Part shown: piece after piece, positions 10,871 through 26,704 of the stretch | Layout of the letters: each line of letters starts with the position of its first letter | Position numbering within the stretch: position 1 is the stretch's first letter | Source: Atherix ibis | Lineage: Eukaryota; Arthropoda; Insecta; Diptera; Athericidae | NCBI GenBank assembly: GCA_958298945.1 | Contig: OY282606.1 | Coordinates: forward strand, 48,001,920 to 48,065,919 | Reading direction: 5' to 3' | DNA: 64,000 nucleotides | The notes under the pieces: model-generated | Databases searched by the model: none | What the model was told of the DNA's origin: nothing | The model's input: only the letters and a program-made list of their open reading frames with translations | Made by a program: the position numbers and the translations under genes

Positions 10871-12406
10871 AATTACGTTTGTACCGATTTTAAGATCATA
10901 TTTTTGTATATTAGCAGATGACCGGTCCCATGCAGTTATGCTACAACGTATTTGCGTCCAGTTTAGTGCGGTACCATACTTCGGCCAGTAGAAGGGCGGT
11001 TATTACATATGTTTCGGGTTGTTGTGTTCATCCAATACGGGTTTTTATCCACTATTGAGTTTTCTTCCGAAAGCTAGTATTGATATTTCCGTGATTCTGA
11101 TGGTCGATGGCTATTTCATGTGTTTTTCCGTACTTTTATTAAGGAAACGATAATGGAAGAAGTAAATTAAAGTAGAATGGAAAGTAAAGCGGTTTATGGA
11201 AATTAGCGTAGCACACGAACTCTTGTATGATAGTCCAGCATCTTGAAATTGCTGAAACCAGTTCTGGTTTCAAAACCAGATATACTAGGATACCATACGT
11301 TTCCAAAGCACTTTTCTCAGAAATTTACTATTAAAGTAGAAGTTTAGTAAAAAATATTCTTCACGCTGCGAACGAATTTCAGCTACTGCGTTGGAAAGCT
11401 TACACATGCACCCTCAAAACACAAGTACAAGAGTTTCATCAAATAGGACATCATTTTAAAAAGAGCAAGAATATATTCCCATACCGAATAAATTCGAATT
11501 GAAAAATTTCCTATTATCAGCATTTAAGCGAGATCAATGCAAAGGATCTTACTAGAGAACTTGTTGCTTTTCTACCTAAACATAAAAATGCTAGTTGAAT
11601 TCAAAATATACAAAAAAAATAAAAACCTAAATACTTTCAGAATGCATTAAATATAATTAAATATTCTATTTGAAGCGGGTTTTTTTTAATTTTTCAAATG
11701 CCAACAATTATTTTTCTTTAATTTCACATAGTTTTATTAATTTTTATATTATTGCCCATTCATTTACTATTATTTACCGATTAACGAACAGAAATATTAA
11801 AGAATTCAAACAACAATTTCGATATGAAAACTGTTCGATCACAATTTTTATCCTAAAAAACACTATGGACTCATTCTGATATAAAATAATTAATTATAAT
11901 TAATTTCTCAACCCTTTAACTACCCTTATTTTTATATAGAATAATATCTACTTTCCCCACATATTTCTTATATATTGTTTTTCATTTTCAAAATGAAATT
12001 TTAACAAATATTAATTAATTAAAACAATTTATCAATAAATATATTAAACAAATTAAATTAGATTTTAAAAAATATAAAAGAAATTTAATTTGGTTTAATA
12101 TGAAATTATTTTTAATTATTTTAATTCCGTAGTCTATAAAATAACTATTCAGCTGTAATCCTGGTTTAAATACTTTTATCATAATAAAAATATATTTCTG
12201 CCTCATTATTATTTCTGTTATTAATCATGCTTCAATTGAATTTTTCCGATTTTGTGAGCTTTTAATAATGGTTTGTGGATACTGATCGACGCTATTTCCT
12301 ATAAAGTAATTTAGCACAGAACACACTTTCTGTGATACTAATTAATTTTCTCGTAAGTTTTTCCTATGCAAATGATTATCTTATCGAACGTACAAACCAT
12401 TGTATA
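10871..12406. other. Unassigned sequence
   Basis: The part at about 10,920-11,460 is less AT-rich and may hold an unrecognised repeat. The remainder is AT-rich. I could not support a gene. Confidence 0.4.
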
Positions 12407-13019
12407 AGGGCAGTCTGATAAGTCAGTGATAAATTAAACAAGAAATTTATTTATTTAACAAAGATTTATTTAAATTTCAAAATAGTCTCCTCCGTCCAAC
12501 GATACTCCAACTTCTTTATACCTTCCGTGTAGAATACACCTCGTCCAACGATACTCCATACCTTCCGTGTAGTATGATTTGTACAACTTTGCAAAATTGG
12601 CCTTCTTTTCGGCTATAACTTCAGATTGGACGAAAATTTCATTCTACCAAACCATTTGTTCATGTTTGGAAACAGAGAGAAGTCGCAGGGAGGCAAATCT
12701 CGTGGATAACGTAGTTGGTGATTTTTCTGTTGCAATTTTCGATGAATGTGCAGGTGCCAAATTGTCATGATGAAAGAAAAAAGTTTTCTTTGCCAAATAC
12801 GGGTGTTTTGTCTGGATTTCATTATTCAACAGGTCCAATAACGATATTGTATTATCATTTTTTCCTTTTAAAACATAGACGATGAAGATTATACCAGGAG
12901 AAATAATATATTGAAAAAGGAGAAATAATAATAAAAAAAACAATCAATATTTGACAAAACTAACAAAAATAATATCAATTAAATTTTTTGTATTTATCAC
13001 TGACTTATCAGATTGCCCT
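12407..13019 (-). mobile_element. Internally deleted mariner (family D)
   Basis: The terminal repeats are agggcagtctgataagtcag on the left and the inverse of tgacttatcagattgccct on the right, differing at few positions. The left flank is TA. The right flank is now CA. Minus-strand frames keep FFFHHDNLAPAHSSKIATEK (second catalytic Asp region) and PPCDFSLFPN (third). The N-terminal half is missing and the frame is broken. At about 613 bases it is roughly half the usual mariner length. The segment tccaacgatactcca with its neighbours is duplicated near 12,497 and 12,544. Confidence 0.85.
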
Positions 13020-15337
13020 CATATTATAAATTAGAAAACTTCTCGAAAAATTGCATATTTTGAACTGAGTAACAGATACAATGAAAACTCTTAAATTATT
13101 TACGTATTTTTTTGAAAACGTACTGCAGCGTTCTAAATAATTTAGTATAAACAAAAATTACAATAAAAAGGTTTATCAACATTTCTGCTTATTGAAGGCT
13201 AATTATAAATTTTCCTATAATTATAATTACTAATACAAGATTATAAATTTTTCCAAATACTTTCCTAAGTCTTTAACTCATTCGAATAACAATTTCTTTT
13301 TTAATATATCCGTATTCTCTTCTTGACTCCGTAAACAAACAAATTATTAGACCAAAAATATTTATATAGTACCATAACATTTTTATATACAAAACTATAA
13401 AAAAAATTTAATATTTAAATTCTTCTTTATATTTAAAACTCCCAACAAAAATAACTCAGTTACTCTAATTCAACAATAACATTATTTTGTCCTCCGTCTT
13501 GATTTGATGAGTTTCTCTAGAGTTTGTTTTTTTAAATTAATATTAATATTGTTCAATTTCTATCCTTATGCAAGATTTTCTTTCAAATTGTAACTTCTTG
13601 GATTTGGTTGATTTGATGTGCATTATGAAAATTAACTATTAACAATAACAGCATACATTATAGATTTCGTTTTATTTGCGCATATTGATCATATTTTATT
13701 TGTCGATAAATTTATTTAACAATTTTTATTTCGGATATTATTTTATTATTGTACTGATCGTTTCGTTAAAAATGAGGTTTTTATGGTTGTTTCTATTTGA
13801 TAGTATTTATGAGGTTTTTTTTTTAAATAATTTTAGACGTAAGCGTATACTTGGTTCATATAGATATCCTTTATGGATAATCTTCACATATCTGTATGTA
13901 CATACAGCATTCTTTTTCATTTCTTTCTCTTCTTTTCTTGTTTGATTTTTGAATTTCGAGTTTTATTCATTTTTATTTCGAGCAATTTCTCCGCAAAAAC
14001 GATAGAAAGTAAATTATGGTTATAATTTTCTAATAATTTTTTGTTGAGAACTAATATAAAATTATAAAATTAGGCCTCCTTTTCACGAAGTAGATTTTCA
14101 ATTAAAAATTAGCATATTTTCCAATATTACAATTCGACTAAGATTAAAAAATTAAAGAATTGGAAATTTTACAAAAAAACAGAAAAATTTTGGGAATTAT
14201 AAGTAAGCAAAAAAATAAATAAATAATGATAAAAAAAAATATTCATTCTAAGTAAAAATTTGATTAAAACTCTTACCTTAATTTGGTATTCCATAATCAA
14301 AAAAAAATAATAAACAATTTTAGAACATTGTCACAAAAAAAAATTGCACATTTTTTTTAAAAAATCTACTCGAAATGTCGATAAAATTTCAATATTCGTT
14401 TTGAAACTTATTAAAACACAAATAAACAGAAATTTAAACCCAAATTTGTCAAAAACAAAAATAAAATTTTCATTTAAAAAAAAATTGAAAATAATAAAAA
14501 TTCATATACATTAAAATTCTTTATTTAAAAAAAAAATAACAAAAATCATATTGTTAAAAATATTAATAATAAAAAAAAATGTCTTCCCAAATAAAATTAT
14601 TAAACTTTTAAATTTACGGAAAAATTAGAAAAAAAATTTTGTTACCGTTCATATTATTGGAAATTTAACAATTTGACTGCCAAGCCTATTTCAAGAGAAC
14701 TGTTGAAGATGCCAACAATTTTTTCTTTAACTCATTGTACAAAATAATTAACTTTAATATAATTATTTATTGTAAAAAAAATGTGATATCGAATAATCTC
14801 GATAATTATAAAAATAATCAATATTTTTATAACATTTTTTATTTAAAAATGATTACTTTAATTTTTTTTTATATGTTGATAATCTTGTTAAAGATAATAA
14901 ATAAATCTTTCTAGAAGACTTTTTCTTAATAATGAAAAAGTCGTATGGTAAAACCGAGAGAATTCATGATGTTGCGTCATCTCGTGGTTGGCAGTCAACG
15001 TGTGATTATTCAAAATTAAAAATACAAACAAAAAAAAACAAAAAAAAATTTAAAAAATTAATTTTTGAAATAAAATTCCAAACGAACATTAATTAATAAA
15101 AATTATTAAAAACTTGAAAGAATATGAAAAAAACTTCGTGTTGAATTCCCGTGGCGCTCATTTGCACGTTCATTTGTTTTGCAAAAAACCAAAAATATAA
15201 AACAAACATTCACTCTCTCTTTTTGTCTCTTTACCGTTTGGTATATTCACATTATTTGAAGTTGAAATTCAAGAGAAACAACAGCTTTCTCTTTACTCTC
15301 TTTCTAGGTTCTGTATAACGGTAGGAACACAATTCTG
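13020..15337. other. AT-rich sequence without recognised genes
   Basis: It is dominated by poly-A/T tracts. Near 15,140-15,330 the composition becomes more balanced, with CT-rich tracts (ctctctttttgtctctt) that look more like functional or promoter sequence than the rest. Confidence 0.4.
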
Positions 15338-15472
15338 ATGACATCTGTAAAACTGGTCGAAATCTTACAATCTGCACAATCTTATAGTTATGCACAAAAT
15401 TTCGACACCAAACGCCAACCTGTCGACTATTTTATTGCCGTATTAGATCTGGTTTTAATTTTGCTGTTGTAA
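15338..15472 (+). CDS. Possible small ORF or exon, 44 codons, unrecognised
   Basis: An ATG-initiated frame begins MTSVKLVEILQSAQ and ends in a leucine-rich hydrophobic stretch before TAA. Its composition is less AT-biased than its surroundings. About 20 bases downstream, a segment at about 15,496-15,517 is flanked by a pyrimidine-rich ttacag and a gtaagtg, the form of an internal exon on the plus strand. I do not recognise the peptide. It may be a chance frame. Confidence 0.2.
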   Translation: MTSVKLVEILQSAQSYSYAQNFDTKRQPVDYFIAVLDLVLILLL

Positions 15473-16961
15473 TTAAACTGTTTATTTGTTTTACAGTTGA
15501 AATAGAAATCGAAATAAGGTAAGTGAATAAATTATTTTGTTTTATTGAAAAATTAAATGAAACATCATTTATAAATTATAAATTTTATTGCAATTTTATA
15601 TAATTGGTTGATTCGGGGGAAATCGGTAAATTTTTTACAAAATTTGCAGTTTCCATTAAAATTCTGTTCCTCTCTTCGATTAAAGAATACCTGAATTGTC
15701 AGATTTTCGTATATGTATACGCAATTTTCTGGCTAAATTATTGCAAAATCGGCGAGAAATCAAAATGCTTGTATACTTTTGTGTAGATTTTTTTATGTAG
15801 ACATGAGACATCCACTACTGACATCTAGTTTTCGTAATAGAAATTTATTGAATTCAAGAAGCATAATTTATATTCATTTTAATTAACTTATTACAAACAA
15901 AAATACAATTGACAAATAACGACAAGAATATTTTTATTTTTGTACAATTTTTTTATATGAAATGGAATTGTATTTTAGGATTATTATTTATTTCATAAAT
16001 ATCAATTAAATATCAAGCGCCTCAATTTTGTAGACTTTCGGAGAGTTTTAAAACGCGTCATACTCCATGATATGGTAGAATACCGAAACGCTTGTATACT
16101 TTTGCTTACATTTAGATACTTATCGCGAAGTGAAAGTTTAATTACGGTTTTATTAAATTTTAAATAAATTACGAATAAGTCAGTATAAATGAATACATTT
16201 GAACAAATAGTTTTATTCTTCACGACAGCAAATAGGAAGTTTTTATTTTAGAATACGAAATTTTTCGTGAAGGGTAATTTTGCAAATGTGTGCGTTCTTA
16301 CGAATGTGTTCTCGAAAATATTTGGATAGAATTATTTTTTAGAGGCCTACCCAGTTCTTCAATAATCTAAGGTTCCTGCCATTACTTTGACATTCAAGAA
16401 AAACAAAGGCTTTCTCTTTACTCTCTTTCGAACTTCTGTATACGATGATTCATTTCTTTCTTACACAATTTGGTCAAATTTCAACTGTCAACAATTTTCA
16501 ACTGTTCCTTATTTTTTACCAATTTTCCTTAAATTTGAATACCGCTTTAACATTTTTAACTATAATTTATATTTTGAAATTAAAAAAAAAATATATTCTT
16601 AATAATTTGTTTTTAATCAATTTTTAATTAATAAATAAAATGTTCATAGTCTTTTTAAGCTACTATCTAAATAATAAATGGAAAAATAACAAAATTAATT
16701 TCCTTTAAAATTTCCAAGTAATATTACTACTTTTTGAGAAAAAAAAATCCATAATTTAGCTGCTGCTTTCCTAATTACTTCTATATGTGAATGCGGATGT
16801 GTATTTATTTATTAACCTTTTATTTTTATTTACATCCGCGCATATTACTATTATCGCGCCCATGAAAGAGAGAAAAATGAACCAAAAACAAATTTCTACT
16901 TTTAATACTAAATACTAATATTATCATTAATCTATATATTTTCATTTCTTTCAAATATCAA
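15473..16961. other. AT-rich sequence with duplicated short blocks
   Basis: A CT-rich block of about 55 bases near 16,387-16,442 is a diverged copy of one at 15,262-15,317. A second shared phrase, cttgtatacttttg, occurs near 15,768 and 16,090. No protein or RNA gene was recognised. Confidence 0.4.
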
Positions 16962-16962
16962 A

Positions 16963-16997
<35 letters not shown>

Positions 16998-17068
16998 CAT
17001 TATTACTACTATTATTACTACTATCATTAATTATTATTAATTATAAATATTATTATTATTATTATTAA
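16962..17068. repeat. (ATT)n microsatellite with interruptions
   Basis: Runs of att repeat across the interval, broken by atc, act and taat variants. It lies just beyond the 3' end of the ERR gene. Confidence 0.9.
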
Positions 17069-17239
17069 TTATAATAAGTTTTTGCTCTTTTCCACGTTTT
17101 CTGGTTCGTTTTTGTTATAAATCATATTTTACATAATATTTAATAAGGAATCAACTTTTTAATTTCATTGCTTTTTCCTTCAAATTAATTATGTTTTTAT
17201 AATTTTAGTTCAACTTCTATTATATTATATAATATTTTG

Positions 17240-17256
17240 TTTATTTTATTTTTATT
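17240..17256 (-). terminator. Candidate polyadenylation signals of ERR
   Basis: Three AATAAA hexamers (read on the minus strand) lie at 17256-17251, 17250-17245 and 17245-17240. They are about 140-155 bases beyond the ERR stop codon at 17397 and are the first clustered signals there. In such AT-rich DNA the hexamer is common, so this is a likely rather than proven 3' end. Confidence 0.45.
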
Positions 17257-17396
17257 CTTTTATACATCTACAGAGATGTACAAATGTATTTCTAAAAATT
17301 AACCAAATGTATAGGCAATAATGAGCGTGTTCTAAACATAAACCAATAGAAAAATGACCAAATTATAATAATAATAATATTAATTAACAATATTTT

Positions 17397-21471
<4,075 letters not shown>

Positions 21472-21479
21472 TGACACCT

Positions 21480-22119
21480 ACAAGCAATAACATAGTTGAA
21501 AAATCAGTACTTTAGTCAAAATTATTTAGAACAATTGCAAAAAGGTATTTTTCTTTTTTTTAAAAATGATAACAAAATAATTTGTTTTCATTTTCCTAAT
21601 CAGAATCAAGTTTTATCGAATTCGAATGTACGTAAAAAAAACACGTTAAGAAAAAAACGATAATCGATACATGATAAATTAAATTGCTCTAATTATTAAT
21701 TAATTAATTTGACTTGGACAAAAAGAAGAATTTCAAAGTATTGAAATTGAAAGTCTTACTCAACAGAATGGGAAAATTGAATTTGGAAACAAATCACTCA
21801 TCTTAGAGCTACAGGCGGATGATAAATATCGTATAGTAAAGCTTACAAAATAATTGATTCAGCTCTTTGTAGTCTGATGGGCTAGCCAATCTAAGGAACT
21901 AGTCAAGTTAGACACAGTTAAAAGGATTTTCTTTATTCAATTAATTTGTGGTTCATAAATAGATTACAAGTGTTTGTTTGTGTAGGACGCACGAATCCTA
22001 ATTGAATCTTTTCGCTGTATTCTCAATTCACACTATATTTCTACGATCTAACTTAATTCACCGATCACTTAAATAGCATTTCTCATTTACAGTTCCCGAC
22101 TTTATTCGTAGTTCGCTCT
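21480..22119. other. ERR upstream intron sequence
   Basis: About 340 bases immediately upstream of exon 1 show weak similarity to the sequence upstream of the duplicate exon, including a shared actcatctt...agagc near 21,796 and 24,652. The part at 21,960-22,120 could be LTR sequence of the neighbouring gypsy relic, but no matching second LTR was found. Confidence 0.4.
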
Positions 22120-23823
22120 ATTAACACTCGACTTTAACCAGTCTTCTTCTCCACACGCGGCACCAATCTTCGACATTACCTTCGCAGTTAACCCAATAAA
22201 ACCACTGACGAATTTTTAAGAGAGTTTTCTTCACTTCAAGATGTCCTTCAGAAATGCCATGGTGGATCAGTCGAAACACGTTCACTACCATTGCTTTTGG
22301 TACCCTGAAGGTAGTAATTTTCCTGAGGGTGTTCTCATTTACGGCTAAATAATCCATTATGCATCATTAAACTCTCTAACTGTGCCCAGTAGGCTTTTGT
22401 AGTTGCCCTCCTACTTGCAGCTTCATATCATCAAGGTTTTTCTTTCCCATTTTTATGCTATTCCAAGATCGGCTTAAATCTCCATTCTCCTCCTGAGCAC
22501 GTCGCAAGATATCGTCACTCCATTCCTCCGCACGAGCAACCATTCTTATATTTCTTCCAACCTCGGCTTCTTTAGTCTCTTGTCCAGTAAAAGGTGTACA
22601 ACCATTTATACAAAGACCTACTCGACAAAGCATCCGCATTGCTAGTCGAGGCTCCTTGCAAGGATATTTCTTCACAGCCGCTCTTCAAGAGACCATATTT
22701 GAAGTCGATTGTCAACCGATATTTTCTCATAAAGTCCAATCCGATTATACGGTCATCGATGATAATTCTAGATATGAAGGATTACTAGCTTGACGCACAG
22801 CAGTTAGTCCTCCATTTTTAGTTTTTAAAACTTTCGTTTCCGGGCAGTTCCATCTAATGTGGCCCAGTTTTCCGCATCGACACCATTTTAAATCCGACAG
22901 GCGTCTATATGGACTTGCATCAGTATTCTCTTTACCATAATTGCTCTAACCTGGTACGTTCTAGGATCCTGAAAAGCTGCCGTTACCTCCAACGTATGAG
23001 CCAAGGCATTTTTCAAGGTGGTATGATGTCCCAATCATATAGCAGCTTTGACTTCCAAATTCCTTATCCCATCGATAAATGCTTGGACCAGTATGTTATC
23101 GATGAAAGAAGTTGATTTAGACTAATATGCCGTCCGCACCAACTTCTTCATTTCGAGTGCCGACTGTTGGAGACCTTCATTATGGCGCTTTTAGTTGTAC
23201 TCAGAGGATATACTCTAGATAACTCTGTCCGCAGCGTGATTCCAGTGCTTCTAATAAACGATTGTATGTAACTTCACCACCAAAAACCTCTAACACTGTA
23301 AGAGCCTGATAACATAAACCCAATGTTAGTGCAATTTTTGACTGTTTATCTGTCCACCAATTTGCCTTCGCCACAGATTCAAACTGTAACTTGTCTGCCA
23401 CCCATGAAGTACTTTCGTTAAACGGTGGAAACTTGAATCTGCCACCAACAGATACGACAACACTGCGGCCATTATTGGCCTCAACTTCCGTAATCCTTGT
23501 TCTCAATTCTTTAACTTCAGTCATAACATTCTCTTCTACTTAGTTTACTTTGAATTCCACTTTTTCCTTCAGTCTATCTTAGGATTCTTTGAAGAACGTC
23601 ACAAGTTTCTGCAGCTGCTCCTGGTGCGCCGAAATTTCGGCCTCTACACGATAGCTCTATTCTTTCTGATTAAGTCTTAGCTGCTCCTGTAGACTCTGTT
23701 TCTGTTCCTTTCGATTACGTCTTGGCTGCTCCCCTGCAGATACTGATTCTGTTCTTTCATCAAGGCCAATAAATATGACATATCGACTACAGGCTGTCTA
23801 GTTACAGATGAAGTTTCAGCCAT
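22120..23823 (-). mobile_element. Ty3/gypsy-type retrotransposon relic between the two ERR exon copies
   Basis: Minus-strand order is as follows. A gag begins with ATG at 23823 (MAETSSVTRQPVVDMSYLLA) and is glutamine- and lysine-rich. It continues through FKFPPFNESTSWVADKLQFE and a retroviral-type zinc knuckle (CRCGKLGHIRWNCP, about 22,895). Protease-like remains follow (IGLDFMKKY, frame-shifted). There is then a jump to the RNase H/integrase linker and the integrase HHGISEGHLEVKKTLLKIRQ region (about 22,270). Most of the reverse transcriptase is missing, and stops and frameshifts are frequent. The copy is dead, and its orientation matches ERR. Confidence 0.75.
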
Positions 23824-24193
23824 TTTTACCACCACACGTCTTCTCCAACCGCTCTTTCACAAGCTGGCTGCTGTTTGTAAATAGGATTGATTTTTCCGAC
23901 AATATTCATTAAAGTTTTTATTTTGTAAGAAATTCTCAAAATCATTCCCATTTGTTTATACTAATTTTTAAGAAAAATAATCAAGAAAACAAAAATGTAT
24001 ATTTTATATAAATCATTTTGAAATAAGTAAACTTGGTGAGGCAACCTATAATCTCTCTATTATCGATTAATAAGGCTACATCTCTTACTAGATTATGGTA
24101 TCATAATTGGAGGTGTATTTAGAAATGACTTTAAATTGTGTCGATGTCTCCTATTTAAACAGTATTTTTAGTAATAATATTTATAATGATCAC

Positions 24194-24310
24194 CTGTGAA
24201 TTATTATAAACCAAAGATTGATTGCCGGTTGATTGTGATGGGCTGCAACATGACGTCGCTTCTATTTCGTGTTTAACTCGATTTATTGAGCCGTCCGTCA
24301 TCATAGACAC
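24194..24310 (-). CDS. ERR: Duplicate of ERR coding exon 1 (distal copy), open and with intact splice sites
   Basis: The acceptor catttag is followed by GTGTCT, then ATGATG. The exon encodes MMTDGSINRVKHEIEATSCC and on to SLVYNNSQ, ending CAG before the donor GTGATC. Compared with exon 1 at 21370-21477 it is nine bases longer (three added codons) and carries several amino-acid changes, but no stop or frameshift. Its phase is 0/0, so it could replace exon 1, or be spliced in frame before it, because GTG TCA ATG of exon 1 stays open. It keeps a sumoylation-type VKHE. It is either an alternative first coding exon or a recent duplicate not yet decayed. An assembly artefact from a divergent haplotype is a further possibility. 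Confidence 0.8.
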
Positions 24311-24779
24311 CTAAATGCAATAAGACAGAAAATGTGTCAGTTTAAAATTTTCAAAATTATATAAATTATTTAAAACAAATTAAGTTTTTCTTTTTTTTTG
24401 TTTATAAAATAATAGCAAATATATCGTCTTCGAATTTATAATTGGAAACAAATAAAATTGAAATTGAAATAGTTTAATTTGATGCACTAGCTAACTAAGC
24501 TTCTAGATTTTATCGATTAGAAGACAAAAAAAGGTTTTTATTTAATTCGAATTTAATTCACAATATATTTAATTTCAGATAAGACTTATTCCATAAAGTG
24601 CGCAGATCTTGTGGGAGTAATTAATTGTAGATTGGAGATTGGTAACATAACACTCATCTTGAGAGCAAAGAACTGCGGAAAAGTTACGCGAAAAATGACT
24701 GTCTGCTATGCATTTTGGGTTGAAGGTCTTATTGGAAAGTAATTTCTTTAAAAATGAAGCCGAAACCACTACAGTCAAT

Positions 24780-25200
24780 TCTTAGCACTATTTCTGTATG
24801 TTACCCATCGTTTTTTGGCTTCAACTTGAAGATTTTAATCTGGACCATATGTGTATGTGGTCTCAACAAGATGTTGGCAAAAATTTATTTTTATGGCGCG
24901 AAACGTTCTTAAGACGAATAATTTCGAGATTTGGTACTACCAATTGTCCTTTAAGATGATGCAGTTTGACGCCGTTAGACTTTTTCTTCAAGGGCTACGC
25001 AAAAGATTGTGTTAAAGCAGAAACTTTCCAAATTTTAGAGAATTTAAAAACTAACATCCGCCAACTAATGGGCAAATTACTATCCATAATGTGGGAAAAA
25101 TTCTTAAAAACTCACCTCAAAGGAATCGAGTTCCCTTAGAAGTTTACTAGCGACCATTTGAATAATATTATATTTATGAAAATTATGGTAGGGTCCAAAT
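24780..25200 (+). mobile_element. DD41D/rosa-like mariner-superfamily relic
   Basis: Plus-strand fragments in order: FNLDHMCMWSQQDVG (second catalytic region, decayed), IISRFGTTN, SLTPLDFFFKGYAKD (last catalytic Asp) and ILENLKTNIRQ. The N-terminal two thirds are not recognisable. The same motif set appears at 6.5, 43.6, 50.2 and 54.5 kb. Confidence 0.7.
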
Positions 25201-25439
25201 AAAATAATGAAATAAAAATATCATGGAAATCTGAATTTTACGTATGCTCTATTTAACTTTTTTTCTGAAGCACAAATTGGCTAACTTTTTATGAATGCCA
25301 CCTGACGAAGAGGATTTCTCTCATCATGGAGCTTCTGCATTCATCAACTCCATGCACAATTCCTGGTTAGACTAGTTAGTCAAATGGCCTCATGAACGTG
25401 GCGCCATAAAGTAGTCCCTGACACCTGTATATGGACCTA

Positions 25440-26704
25440 CGAGGGTCATTCAACAAGTACTTAGCCTCACCGCCCGATGGAACTGCTGTCACAAAAGAAA
25501 TTTACCATCGTGCAGTCCATTCTTTTGGTTTCAGTCGATTCCCTTCATTAGTTTTGTTTTGAGAGCCTTTGAAAGCGAGCGTGTCGGTCGGTTGCACAAA
25601 AATGGAAAAAGAACAATATCGTTCGGTGATTAGATTCTTGTTTTTGGAAGGGAAAACGCGCAGCGAAATCAAAGATCGCTTGGATGCTGTGTATGGTGAC
25701 TCTTCTCCTTCGATGGCGACCGTCAAGAATTGGTTCAACGAGTTTGCTCGTGGCCGCACGTCGCTTTTGATGAGCCACGCCCAGGTGCCCCGAAAACGGC
25801 TGCTACGGAGGAAAACGTTAAAAAAGTCCACGATCTCGTGTTGGCAGACCGTCGATTGAAGGTTCACGAGATAGCTGAGACTGTGGGCATCGCAGTAGGA
25901 ACGGTGCATCATATTCTACACGAAGAACTGGGCATGAGAAAGCTGTCGGCGCGATGGGTGCCGCGTTTGCTCACACCGGAAAACAAGCGCAACCGTGAGA
26001 CCACATCGGCGACGTGTTTGGCGCTGCTTCAGAGCAATCCAGCGGAGTTCTTGCGTCGTTTCGTGACCGTCGACGAAACATGGATTCACTGGTACACACC
26101 AGAGACCAAGGAACAGTCGAAACAGTGGACTTCACCCGGCGAACGTGCTCCGAAGAAGGCGAAGACTGTTCGATCGGCCGGAAAGGTGATGGCCACCGTT
26201 TTCTGGGATTCACAAGGTGTGATCCACATCGATTACCTCGATAAGGGTAAAACAATCACGGGGCGCTACTATGGGCAGATTTGACATCGAATTGAAGAAA
26301 AAGCGGCCCCGCTTTGCGAAGAAAAAAGTGCTGTTCCACCACGACAACGCGCCGGCTCACACCTCCGCCGTCGCCATTGCCAAATTGGTCGAATTCCGCT
26401 ACGAATTGCTGCCCCATCCACCGTACTCTCCAGATTTGGCCCCCTGTGACTACTTTTTGTTTCCAAACCTGAAAAAATCACTCGCCGGGAATAGATTTGG
26501 GTCGAATGAGCAGGCCATCGTCGCCACGGAGGCCTATTTTGCTTCCCTCGAAAAAATTTATTTTTTGGATGGGTTAAAAAAGTTAGAGCATCGCTGGGCC
26601 CAAGTGTATCGAGCTTGAAAGAGATTATGTGGAAAAATAAATTGCCACCTTTCCAAAATTTTCGTTTTTCTTTTGTAGGCTAAGTACTTGTTGAATGACC
26701 CTCG
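25440..26704 (+). mobile_element. Mariner family C, full length
   Basis: The terminal repeats are cgagggtcattcaacaagta and the inverse of tacttgttgaatgaccctcg, flanked by TA on both sides. The 1,265-base length is normal for a mariner. The transposase gene inside is broken by two frameshifts. The terminal repeats resemble those of family B (cgagggtcgttcaataag), and so do the proteins, so the two are sister families. Confidence 0.95.
25602..26618 (+). pseudogene. Mariner family C transposase, two frameshifts
   Basis: A DD34D-type transposase for TA-targeted cut-and-paste movement. It starts MEKEQYRSVIRFLFLEGKTR with the first helix-turn-helix. The frame shifts near 25,770, then continues with EIAETVGIAVGTVHHILHEE, RWVPRLLT and the first catalytic Asp in TVDETWIHWYTPE. 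A further lesion near 26,275 breaks the frame before FHHDNAPAHTS (second Asp) and YSPDLAPCDYFLF (third Asp). All three catalytic residues are present, so inactivation is by frame only. Confidence 0.93.

Noticed and set aside
21960..22120. 3' LTR of the gypsy relic
   Set aside because: No matching 5' LTR was found near 23,830-24,180, so an LTR cannot be supported.
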